Below are positions 11,292-37,925 of a stretch of DNA of 64,000 nt, in pieces. Position numbers and translations under genes: made by a program. Position 1 is the stretch's first letter, and each line of letters starts with the position of its first letter. Source of the DNA: Akebia trifoliata (Eukaryota > Streptophyta > Magnoliopsida > Ranunculales > Lardizabalaceae). Below the pieces are notes generated by a model. The model did no database searches, was not told the origin of the DNA, and saw only the letters and a program-made list of their open reading frames with translations. The stretch is taken from contig CM030707.1 in the NCBI GenBank assembly GCA_017979445.1, forward strand, positions 21,954,586 to 22,018,585, read 5' to 3'.

Positions 11292-11900
11292 ATCCAAAGC
11301 CTGCGATCAGGCTGTTCTCACAGATTTGATGCTGTTTGGTGCCTGCGACATCCAAGATAGCAGTTTTTAGTCTTGTGCGATCATCATAGGTCACTGTATG
11401 AGACCTACGATCACAGCAGGTAACCTGTTTGAGTATGTTTAACCATCGCAAGTGGCTGCTCAGTCTTGTGCGACTATCGTGAGTGAGTTCTGAGCCCTGC
11501 GATCCCAGCAGTAGGCTGTTTTGAAGCCCACGATCAGAGCAGATCTATGTTATGACCTCTGCGACACCTCCACAGGGCCTTACGACCACAGCAGATTGCT
11601 GTTTTGAGATCTACAACACTCTACGATCATCATAGAAGGCTCACGACCACAGCAGATTGCTGTTTTGAGGTCTGCGATGCCTGTGGTCACTGCAGAAATG
11701 CAGTCTTGAAGCCTGCGATCCCTGTTTGAGTTTGGTTGGAGACCTACGGTCACTGCAGAGGTGCAGTCAGAGGTTTACAACCACTTCAGATCTTGTTTTT
11801 TGGAGTTTTTCGACCACTGCAGAGGTGCAGTGTGGCTGTGATCAGAGAATATCTTTGTTTGGAGGTTGTGATCCGAGTAGCTTTGGTATTTGCAGGGTAC
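11292..11900 (+). repeat. Leader array of about 19 units of about 31 bp, many forming hairpins
   Basis: Units start at a GATC/GACC-like word after TGC or TAC. Starts seen at 11305, 11347, 11379, 11409, 11472, 11501, 11532, 11563, 11584, 11615, 11645, 11676, 11717, 11748, 11779, 11812, 11840 and 11870 give spacings mostly of 28-33, with 31 the commonest. Several units carry a short inverted repeat: CAGCA-GAT-TGCTG (11589-11601, 11650-11662), ACTGCA-GAAA-TGCAGT (11689-11704), ACTGCA-GAGG-TGCAGT (11752-11767), CACTGCA-GAGG-TGCAGTG (from 11815), CAGG-TAA-CCTG (11417-11427), CAGC-AGTAG-GCTG (11506-11518) and AGGTC...GACCT (11388-11406). The period is not a multiple of three and the region has stops, so it is non-coding leader. 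Confidence 0.85.
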
Positions 11901-11975
11901 AGCAGCCGCATATTTGTTTGTCTTATTTTTTATTTTTGACCTCCCTTCAAACCAAAGTACGTAGTTTTAGGTGTT

Positions 11976-13139
11976 ATGGCCTCCGAGATGTCTTGTTCCT
12001 CGATCACTGGTAATAATGCTGGATCAGGAGGTCTTCCCTCTCATTCAACTGATTTTCCCGGCATACAAATTACCACCGTAAAATTAGATGGTCCTAATTA
12101 CCTTCTCTGGGCTCGTTCGGTTGAAATGTTTATTGGTGGAAAAGGGAAGATTGGTTACCTCACAGGGGCGGACAAACAGCCGGCATCGACGGATACTACT
12201 TATCCCCAATGGTTTGCTAATGACTCTATGGTTCGTTCTTGGCTCGTTACATCTATGCAACCACACATTGCCGCTGGTTTCATGTTCTCCAAGACTGCAA
12301 AGCAGATATGGGATTCCACAAAAAATATCTATTCGCAACGTCAAAACAATGTTCTGGATTTACTCAGTGACTCTGGTCAGCTTGGTTCTCGTCCCGCTGA
12401 TACTCCTATTGAGCAGAATCACAGGTTGGCTGATTCTGAGGGGGAGTGTTTGGAGGATATTGGTCAGTATCAGCGTCTGGTGGGAAAATTGATCTACTTG
12501 TCTATGACTCGCCCTGACATTGCCTATGCTGTTAGTGTTGTAAGTCAGTTTATGCACTCACCTCGAACATCTCACCTTACTGCTGTCTATCGTATTCTTA
12601 GATATCTTAAGGGATGTCCTGGTCGAGGTATCTTGTTTAGTAACCATGGTCATCTTCGCATTGAGGCATGGACTGATGCAGATTATGCTGGTTCAGTGAC
12701 TGATAGACGGTCTACTTATGGGTATTTAACTAAGGTTGGTGGTAACTTGGTAACTTGGCGCAGTAAGAAACAGGATGTGGTTTCTCGGTCCAGTGCTGAG
12801 TCAGAATACCGAGCTATGGCACTTGGAGTGTATGAGTTACTGTGGCTGAAGATTTTACTAACAGACTTGTGTCTACCTGTGCCAGTCCCATTCTTACTTT
12901 ATTGCGATAATAAATCAGCTATTAGCATAGTGGCAAATCCGGTTCAGCATGACAGAACGAAACATATCGAAGTTGATCGTCATTTTATTAGAGAAAAGAT
13001 TGTTTCTGGACAGATTTGTACTCCATTTGTACCTACATCTCAACAACTTGCTGATATTCTGACTAAAGGTGTTGGAAAAATAGCCTTTGAAGGTGTCTTG
13101 TCCAAGTTGGGTGTGATTGATATCCACGCACCAACTTGA
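11976..13139 (+). CDS. Gag-RNase H fusion polyprotein of a deleted copia element
   Basis: An intact 387-residue frame. Residues 1 to about 128 are a copia Gag N-terminus (VKLDGPNYLLWARSVEMFI, then QIWDSTKNIYSQR). At about residue 129 the sequence jumps in frame to the RT C-terminal part (LDLLSDSGQLGSRPADTPIE, then YQRLVGKLIYLSMTRPDIAYAV), followed by RNase H: WTDADYAGSVTDRRSTYGY, SSAESEYRAMA, YCDNKSAISIVANPV, and the terminal QQLADILTKGV. Zinc knuckle, protease, integrase and the RT catalytic core are missing, consistent with one internal deletion. The RNase H acidic residues (D in WTDADY, E in SAESEY, D in YCDN) are present. The first ATG after the leader array is used. Whether the fusion protein is made or useful is unknown. 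Confidence 0.85.
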   Translation: MASEMSCSSITGNNAGSGGLPSHSTDFPGIQITTVKLDGPNYLLWARSVEMFIGGKGKIGYLTGADKQPASTDTTYPQWFANDSMVRSWLVTSMQPHIAAGFMFSKTAKQIWDSTKNIYSQRQNNVLDLLSDSGQLGSRPADTPIEQNHRLADSEGECLEDIGQYQRLVGKLIYLSMTRPDIAYAVSVVSQFMHSPRTSHLTAVYRILRYLKGCPGRGILFSNHGHLRIEAWTDADYAGSVTDRRSTYGYLTKVGGNLVTWRSKKQDVVSRSSAESEYRAMALGVYELLWLKILLTDLCLPVPVPFLLYCDNKSAISIVANPVQHDRTKHIEVDRHFIREKIVSGQICTPFVPTSQQLADILTKGVGKIAFEGVLSKLGVIDIHAPT

Positions 13140-13146
13140 GGGGGAG
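13136..13146 (+). promoter_or_regulatory. Polypurine tract
   Basis: TTGAGGGGGAG lies directly before the 3' LTR and overlaps the stop codon of the fusion frame. It serves as plus-strand primer in reverse transcription. Confidence 0.85.
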
Positions 13147-13282
13147 TGTTAGATTAGCACATAGTTATTAGGTTTCTTAATATGTAGGTCCTTTTTAGTC
13201 TTTTCCTTATTTCAATCTTTGTAATGCTTTAAAGCCTAATTAGGGCTAATAATTAAAACTAATACAATTCAAGCTTTCAATT
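13147..13282 (+). repeat. 3' LTR of the young copia element
   Basis: It matches the 5' LTR without a visible difference over 136 bp and is followed by the GTAAT duplication. From 13288 to about 13830 no gene or recognised repeat was seen. Confidence 0.9.
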
Positions 13283-13837
13283 GTAATATAGGTGTATTTT
13301 AGAAATGTGAGACATTTTTGGAAAAAAAATAAAAATTTAAGGCTCTCCATCAAACAAATGGTTAGGATAAGAGGAAAAGCACATAATTCTTAGAGATACA
13401 GAGAGATTCTATTGGTGTGTAACAATAAATTTTTTTTGACATAGATCATTTTTCTTTTTACAAATACATCCAAACCTAAACCTTTGCATGAGAGGGTCTG
13501 CAGAAAACTGCACCAACTTCTTGATTGAGAGACACCTCCATGGATGAAGGTGAGATTCTCAGACTTCGATAGAATTGGGGATCACTTGTCGTTCATAACT
13601 TCGTCCGAGAGAGGCTCGTATTCTCCTGGCAGTAAGCACAAGGAGAGCCTAAAATCAGAAAACAGATTGAAGCAAAGAATAAAAGAATTTGATGAGGCAT
13701 TACCAACTAAATGAATACTAAATATAGTAAATGCAAATTTATTTGCAGGGGTTTAGAGTATTAATATTACCAGGCAATTTTGTTTATCTTGTCATCGATT
13801 TCACTGCATTTACCTGCAATTCATTTTTTTGTTAAGT

Positions 13838-16490
13838 TTATTGAGAAAGCCAAAGGTTACACATGAGATCCCATCAGACTCTGGAGTCCTCAAAAAATAC
13901 GTGTAAACTCTACTAAGAGCTTACATCAAAAAACAGAAACCCAAAATGCTAATTACCACTTCAAAATTCCTACTATTCCTTTCTTTCCAGATCCCCAAAC
14001 ATATGGCAAAAGGTTTAAGTGCCCAAAAAATATTTCTATGTGAGAAGGCTTGAATCCACTTAATTCTGAAAGAGATCTAGACTCAAAAAAATAAAAAAAC
14101 GTACGTTATAGAGAAATAAAATGACCCTAAGCCACCCTAACGAAATTACAATAAATCAGCTAATGATTGGTAGATTCAACACTGGATCTGTACATGAAAC
14201 TTAAATTAACCATCAAGAATCCCCACTTAATAAGCTGACCAACAGTGAGAATCATATCCAAAGCGGCCAACAAAATTCCATCATAGATGAGACCTTAGGA
14301 CCTCAGATTGTGACCACTGAAAAGTCAAGGAAACTGGATCAAGAAATTTATATATGGATTTAACCAAAAATGTCATCTCCAAACTGCCAATCCATACTTA
14401 GGGCTGCAACCTGGGTGGCTAGCCCGAACTCAACTCAGCCTCAACCCGATTGATAGGAGAGCCTGGGCTGAGTTATGTAGAAAACGAGTTGAGCATGGGT
14501 TAGAATATCACAACCCGACCTCAAATCGAGTTGAGGGATCCAGCAACCCGACTCAACCCGAATCTACATATCAATACACAAATATTTTTTTGTTATTTTT
14601 TTTATTCCATCTTATTGTTATGGCTTGTGGACAATTGGATATTATTAATGTGGGCTTTGATTAAGTATGGTTGTCTAAATATTCTCTTAATTATGGATTT
14701 GGAGGTTGTATGTGATTTTATTTACTAGTGGTTTTTTTTATGTTGTATATTTTTTTAAGATATGAAATTTATTTATTCATTAAAATGAAATTAGGGATAT
14801 TCAACTAGCCAACCTGTCCAATACACCCAAAATGACCAAATCTTGGGCTAACCTGTGCTCAACCTGATGTTAGAAGATCAAGCTTGGGTTGAACTCAGGC
14901 CCGATGGTCGGGTTGAGTTGAGCTCGGGTTGAGGGTTCTACCACTTAGGTTGAACTTGGGTTCACCTTCCAACCTGTCCAAGTTGCAGCCCTATCCATAC
15001 TCTTTGGTCCTCTACCATAGGAAAAATCTGGATACGCGAGATTAAACTGAGGAGATTAGCAATGTCCTAGACTTCCCCGATCATCGAAACCCTCAAGTAT
15101 CAAAGTCCCCCATGACAACTCTCTCCCAATCCATGGCATGGAATTTTGCTTGGAAAATTCTTTTTTGATAACATGGAAATTGTCGACAGAAGGGGAGAGA
15201 ACCCAATTCCCACAACAATGATCCACCCAAAACCTTACTCTATTACCTCTATCAATCTTGAAAGTATTTCTCTCGTAGAACTTCGACAAGATTTTTAAAA
15301 GTGACTTTCCACTAACTAAATCCATAGGGAGATCTAACCTCTCCACTCTCCTACCCAAAGTGTTTTTCACGATGTTTGGACTTCAAGACACTTTCCCATA
15401 GGCCTTCATTTTTCACAGCAAACCTCCATAAACAATTACCTAATAATGTAGGATTTGTTAGCCTCAACCTTCTAATGCCTAAACCCCCAAGCTTCTTTGC
15501 TAAACAAATCAGTTTCCACTTCATCAAATGAAACTTTCAATTTCATTCCTTATCATTTCAAAGGCAATAATGAATTTTTTTGTCAAGATATGCTTCTAAA
15601 GGGCTATCGATCTCATTCCTTACCAAATCAATTGAGTTGTCAAAGTGTCATCAGAAAATTGGAGGTGTGACACCCTCGGCCCCAACACTCAACTCAAAAC
15701 CTGATGGATTACCATTAGAATTGGCTTTGGACATTACGGAGACAATGGGTCGGCTTGCCTAAGGGCCCTAAAACTCTTAAAGGACTCGACCATACTCTCA
15801 TTAACCAAAGTTGAGGATGAGATAAAAGATACACATTTCATCACAAAGTTAGACAATTTATCTCTGAAACCATCCCCCCCAACATAAATCTCGAAAAAGC
15901 CCAACTCACATGATCACAAGTCTTCTCCAAATCTATTTACCCATGAGCCCTAACATTCATTTGCGATAAGAACCCCAATCTAGAATTTGGTGACCTTTAA
16001 TCAATGCGCCTTGTACAATCCAATGAAATTTGGTTAACTTCCCATTGCCTTGCAGCTAACATCTTTCAGATCACTATACATTGAGCCAACAAGATTGATT
16101 GGTTTAAGATCCGTGATTGGAGCAATAATCTAGAAAATTACTCTCTTGCAAATCATTCACAACGTTCATGATATCATCACTGATTATGTCCCAACAACTC
16201 TTGTAAAAAAAAAAAAATACTTATAAAAAAAAACAACTCTTGTAAAATACCCTAGAAAAACAATCTAGGCTTGGTGCCTTACCACCACTCGTACCAACAA
16301 TGGTCCAGTACACATCATCAACTTTGAATGGCTTTTTGAGACACACTTCATGATCCAAAGAAATGAAATCAAAGTTTAGATTGTCCAAGGGTGGCAATCC
16401 ACATAATCCTCACTATACACACCCTGATAAAACTGCACAACTCTCTTTCTTATTCTTTTCTCCCAAGAGTTCCCAATTAAATTTGAGAGT
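13838..16490 (-). mobile_element. 5'-truncated L1-type LINE, interrupted by a hAT element
   Basis: Reading leftwards on the minus strand, RT blocks appear in order: GGKAPSLDCFSRVF (family KAPGPDGF) near 16290-16250, DLEKTCDHVSW with the first catalytic aspartate near 15935, FRALRQADPLSPL (GLRQGDPLSP) near 15750, and HLQFSDDTL (FADD box) near 15660, the last two closer together than normal, implying an internal deletion. The thumb region (KLGGLGIRRLRLTNPTLLGN) follows at about 15500-15430, then the pre-zinc region (VRFWVDHCCGNW) at 15240. A hAT element breaks the sequence at 14399-14993. The zinc-binding region and 3' end follow, with the tail near 13838. Many stops are present. The endonuclease end is missing. 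Confidence 0.8.
14391..15001. mobile_element. Non-autonomous hAT element, 595 bp, with perfect 8-bp duplication
   Basis: Terminal inverted repeats TAGGGCTGCAAC (14399-14410) and GTTGCAGCCCTA (14982-14993) are perfect over 12 bp. TCCATACT stands on both sides (14391-14398 and 14994-15001), the 8-bp duplication of the hAT superfamily. Subterminal regions are rich in repeated CTCAACCC or GGGTTGAG words in opposing orientations, the sort of sites that hAT transposases bind. No transposase is encoded. It sits inside a LINE in the reading order between the RT C-terminal part and the zinc-binding domain, so it is younger than that LINE. Confidence 0.92.
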
Positions 16491-16554
16491 CAAAATATGA
16501 TACATTCTGTAGTGGCCATTGGCCATTCAACGGAAAAACTTTGTATTGTTTTCC

Positions 16555-17392
16555 CCTTCTTTCTTTTTGGATGAGTATAAATTTATTAATGAAAGAGCAA
16601 AATACAAAGAAGGCTAGCATGGCAGTCGAGGAGACCAACCCAACATCCACTAACAATCCACAATAGTCTCCCACCTAAAAACAAAATCCTCAAAGAAGAT
16701 GCCCTTAAAATCAGGGTATAGCTTACACCAACAAAAAAAAAAGCCCCAAAATATTTACAGGGATCTCTTGAAAGTTCGCAATCTGCCATCTAAAAATCCC
16801 ACCATTCCTTTCCAACCATAAACCCCAACAAATGGCAAAAGGAAAAAGCTTCCACAAAATGTTTGATCTCCTCGAGAAACAGGACAAATCCCACCCTTGA
16901 AAAAGCAAAAGAGTTGTACTCAGGATGACCCATGAAATCCCAAAAAGCCCGAAGAAATGACTCCATAAAGCATAGGAAAGCTCACAATGCAAAAGAATAT
17001 GATCAAGGGACTCACCATTAACTAGACAAAGAGAACCAACAATTGGGTGTCACAAAATCTCGAGAGATAAGAAGATCAAGAGTGGGAAGTTCATTCAAAG
17101 TGGCTAACCAAGTGAAGACTTGAACCTTTAGAAGGGACTTTCGAACCCCAAATGGTATTCGAAGAGTATACTCTATACTTTTCCTTCCAATTAATCTTTC
17201 CCATGACTGAATCATGCCACACATGAACTCTACTCGACTAAATGTTCTCCTTTGCCTGCTCATAACATCATTTATAGAAGGAAAAAAATATGGACCTGAG
17301 ATCCAAAATAAGACATTTCTTGCAAAAAATAATAAGGAATGATGAATTAGTTCTTGTAGAAAACAAAAGCAAGGCATACAACAATGCAATAC
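16555..17392 (-). mobile_element. Second 5'-truncated LINE (zinc-binding domain and 3' end)
   Basis: Minus-strand frames at 17389-17018 and 16992-16723 give the LINE C-terminus: SLLKVQVFTWLATLNELPTL (zf-RVT), then a cysteine-poor link, then HCELSYALWSHFFGLFGISW and LFPFAICWGLWLERNGG, the usual W-ERN end. The 3' end lies near 16560, just to the right of the 5' end of the neighbouring LINE, giving two head-to-tail copies. Nothing is recognised in 17393-17955; a minus-strand 87-codon frame there matches no family known to me. Confidence 0.75.
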
Positions 17393-17957
17393 ATACCTCA
17401 GAAAGAAGTTTCTCCTTTGGTGTCTTACTTGATTAGTTGAATTTTATACTCAGGGAAAATTCAACGGTATAAAATTCTTCAACTGTTTTATTGCTTGCCC
17501 TGCAGGAAGCCTAATGTATAGACCTATTTGTCATTGCAGGTCTATCTTTGGAAACTGCATTAAATTGCACACCAGTACAATTCATTTTCACAAAATTGTT
17601 TTGTGACAATAATAGTGCAACCTCCATACAGATTCTATGCTGCCTAGTTGCCTCCTCATGTAAGCATGGAATTGCCCAATCCTTATCACAAAAATACGGC
17701 TCCAACTTAACACCCATTGATCCATTGCAAATACAGGTACACTGTAGTTGTGCAAGTTTCTCACAATTCAGCAATACAACCGAACCTGCACGATATAATT
17801 CTGAACATAAAGTAAATCATCTAATCAAATGAAAGGTAGAAATCAGTTAACAGGACAGCCAACATAGAAATAAAATGTACGAAAGAAAGGACCAAGTCAT
17901 CATGTTAAAGATGGAAAAGAGCACTACGTAGATTGCAAAAGATTTATGATGATGATG

Positions 17958-18078
17958 AAGTGCCAACTTAGCTAAGTGGTAAGACGTGTGGAGTGTTGAT
18001 CCCACAACCTAGGTTCAAACCCCCTTGAACTCAACTTCATGTTCTAACCACTAACCCTATACCTATCCACAAAAAAAA
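17958..18078 (+). mobile_element. tRNA-derived SINE, family A
   Basis: TAGCTAAGTGG fits RNA polymerase III box A (TRGCNNAGYGG) and GGTTCAAACC fits box B (GGTTCRANNCC), with the spacing of a tRNA-like gene. The 3' part reads CTAACCACTAACCCTATACC and ends in an A run at about 18070. The same sequence occurs in reverse at 55405-55523 and as worn copies elsewhere in the window, so it is a dispersed family and not a tRNA gene. Confidence 0.75.
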
Positions 18079-18522
18079 GATCTATGATGAAAAAAATGAT
18101 ACATGTTTTACTGAAATGAGTGTAAAATGTCAGTTACAGGTCAAACAATTCAAAATGACTAATAAAGCATAACATTTGAAGAAAGAAAAAAAAACAACTT
18201 TAGGTGTTCATCAGTATTTATCCATTTTTTTAGGCAACAGGGTCTCCCCACCCTCTTTGGGCATGGGACTAATCCCTGCGTATACATATTTTAAAAGAAA
18301 ATTTGTATATTATATTTGTCTGCCTATATACATTGTCATTAGGTTTTCTGAGTTGCATTTCTCCTGTTTTAACTATGTCAGAATTTGAGTTTCTCCTGCT
18401 TGTTATCTTTCATGTAGATCTCTACAAGGACACCACAATTTTCTGGAAACCAAGTCATTGAATCTTGTTCTGAATAAAATCTAGAACCGTAATGTACACC
18501 GAAAAGAATAGGTATGCAGGTT

Positions 18523-18528
18523 TTTATT
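18523..18528 (-). terminator. Candidate polyadenylation signal of the PHD/GNAT gene
   Basis: TTTATT on the plus strand is AATAAA on the minus strand, about 1.1 kb past the TAG at 19620. It is the clearest such word downstream of the gene, but the distance is long and other variants exist, so this is tentative. The remaining stretch 18079-18638 shows no gene. Confidence 0.25.
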
Positions 18529-18638
18529 ATTTGAAAAAAAAAAAGATGATGACAAATAAGAAGAAGAAGAAGATAATACTCTTACATGGATATTTGGCTC
18601 AGAGGAGATTTGTGTGAAATGAAACCTGAAAAGCTCTA

Positions 18639-18715
18639 ACATTGAGCTTGGACCCACAGCTCGATTGAGTTGCAATACAACTTGGAGATCATGAGTTCAA
18701 GTCCAGCATACCAAC
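18639..18715 (+). mobile_element. tRNA-derived SINE, family B
   Basis: GACCCACAGCTCGATTGAG (box A-like) and GAGTTCAAGTCC (box B-like) are followed by CCAGCATACC and an A run. The same layout and wording occur at 43379-43465. About 78 bp long. Confidence 0.6.
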
Positions 18716-18879
18716 AAAAAAGGAAGGAAAGGAATTAGCTCTTCCATTAGATGTTTTAGCAGTGCATATCAGCAGGAAATAGTATTTAAGGACATCTGAT
18801 TGCCATGCTGTATGAAATGCCACTAGGTTTCATCCGCCATTATAAGATAGAAATGAAATTGGTGGTGAAGATTCTTACT

Positions 18880-19619
18880 CATCATCATCATTATCCACAA
18901 CATGCCTGGTCAAAGCGTGGTCATGACTCTCGAATGACATTGTCTGTTTGGATCCAATCACCAGCTCAGGAATATCATATGCATTACCTCCATCAGAAGC
19001 AAAGAGAACAAATACAACAAAACCAGACCTTGGGTTGCAAGGAAACTCAGAATTATACTGGACACTCATGCGAGCAACTTAAGAATCACTCAATTATGCC
19101 CAAAGATTTAGTGATAACTTTAGACATGTCATGCATATTATTCTCACCAATAGAATGTGGATTATGCTCAATACCAGAAACTTCAGCTTTTAGGTCATGA
19201 ATATCGTGAGCATTACCCTCACCAGAAGCCTGATGGTTTGGCTCAACATGACAAGTCACATTACAATTATTTTCCCCAAGAGAGACATTTTGATCAAGGT
19301 CTGATGAAAAATCTGGGATCTTCGAGAGAAATTTGGGATTACAAAATCTATTACTCCCAATAAAAGCCTGAACACAAGGCTCAGAAGTAGAACCAATGGC
19401 ATTGTGCATGGAAACTTGACCAAAAGTGTGACAAATAGGGTCAACAAAAGCAACTCCAACTTCTACCCCATACATGCCACGCATGCTGCCCTGATCAGAA
19501 GAATGAATCCTAGAGTCACCAGTAAAAGCTACACAAGAGTCATCTGCCACATCATGTATTGTGTGATTAGCCACCTCGGAAGTAGGTAGAACAGCTGCAT
19601 CAGAAGAAGAGTTTGAAAT
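18880..19619 (-). other. In-frame continuation beyond the stop of the PHD/GNAT gene
   Basis: After the TAG at 19622-19620 the same frame stays open for 178 further codons to a stop at about 19086. The added sequence has the same flavour as the gene's tail: Ser-, Asn-, His- and Glu-rich with repeated SGEGNAHDI-like units. A further block in another frame at 19069-18875 contains the related SDGGNAYDIPEL and ends NDDDE, suggesting that the ancestral tail ran on and was later cut by a nonsense and a frameshift change. It may now be 3'UTR. Confidence 0.5.
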
Positions 19620-37552
<17,933 letters not shown>

Positions 37553-37925
37553 CTCTTAACAGTAACCAAGAGAAAACCCTAATCTCCCAGGTTTGCGCTT
37601 TGTTTCGAAAATCAGCACAAATACGCCTCAAATCTAACGATAAACTCCACAAACACTATTCCAGAAACCTTAAATCATCCTCCATTGATCTCAGATCACA
37701 AGTTACGAAATCTCAAAAATCCAACACCACATGCAGATCTGAAAACCTCATCCGAAGAAGGGGGAAAAAAAGACAAAATTACAATCAGATATGCATGCCT
37801 ACCTTGCCGGAAACCTCTGCATTTCCGATGAGACTCAGACGACCGAGAGCGAGATTGTCCGGAGAGTAAATCTTAGGAGACGTTGTTTGGAAATTAGGGT
37901 TTGTTGAGATGTGTGTGTGATATTT
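37553..37925 (-). promoter_or_regulatory. 5'UTR with intron and promoter-proximal region of the PHD/GNAT gene
   Basis: On the minus strand GGCAAG-GTAGGCATGC gives a strong splice donor at 37802-37801. An acceptor AG lies directly before or two bases from the start ATG (37552), so a 5'UTR intron of about 245 bp is likely. The first exon (about 37925-37803) has CT- and AC-rich leader features and one upstream ATG near 37822. No clear TATA box was assigned. Confidence 0.55.

Larger units (their letters stand above)
10976..13287 (+). mobile_element. Young, internally deleted Ty1-copia element with 136-bp LTRs
   Basis: Two direct repeats, 10981-11116 and 13147-13282, agree base for base by eye. 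They bound 2,030 bp of internal sequence. GTAAT flanks both sides (10976-10980 and 13283-13287), a 5-bp target duplication. A tRNA-iMet primer site TGGTATCAGAGCC starts at 11117, directly at the LTR edge, and a polypurine tract TTGAGGGGGAG precedes the 3' LTR. The internal region holds a long repeated leader and a single open frame that lacks protease, integrase and most of RT. Identical LTRs imply recent insertion; since it cannot encode its own enzymes, it was presumably moved by a related autonomous element. Confidence 0.93.

Noticed and set aside
11292..11900. Regular short repeats that could be taken for a CRISPR array
   Set aside because: Units vary too much, there are no unique spacers between fixed repeats, and the array lies in the leader of a plant retrotransposon.
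11726..12013. A plus-strand frame overlapping the leader array and Gag start
   Set aside because: It begins inside the non-coding array, whose 31-bp period shifts frame, and it shows no homology; the Gag frame from 11976 is clearly the coding one.
15664..15720. GGTGTGACACCCTC as the end of an inserted transposon
   Set aside because: Minus-strand translation across it gives consecutive LINE RT blocks (DPLSP, then HLQFSDD), so an internal deletion in the LINE explains the junction.
17511..17774. An 87-codon minus-strand frame as a small gene
   Set aside because: No family recognised, no start context or splice pattern, and similar-length chance frames are common here.
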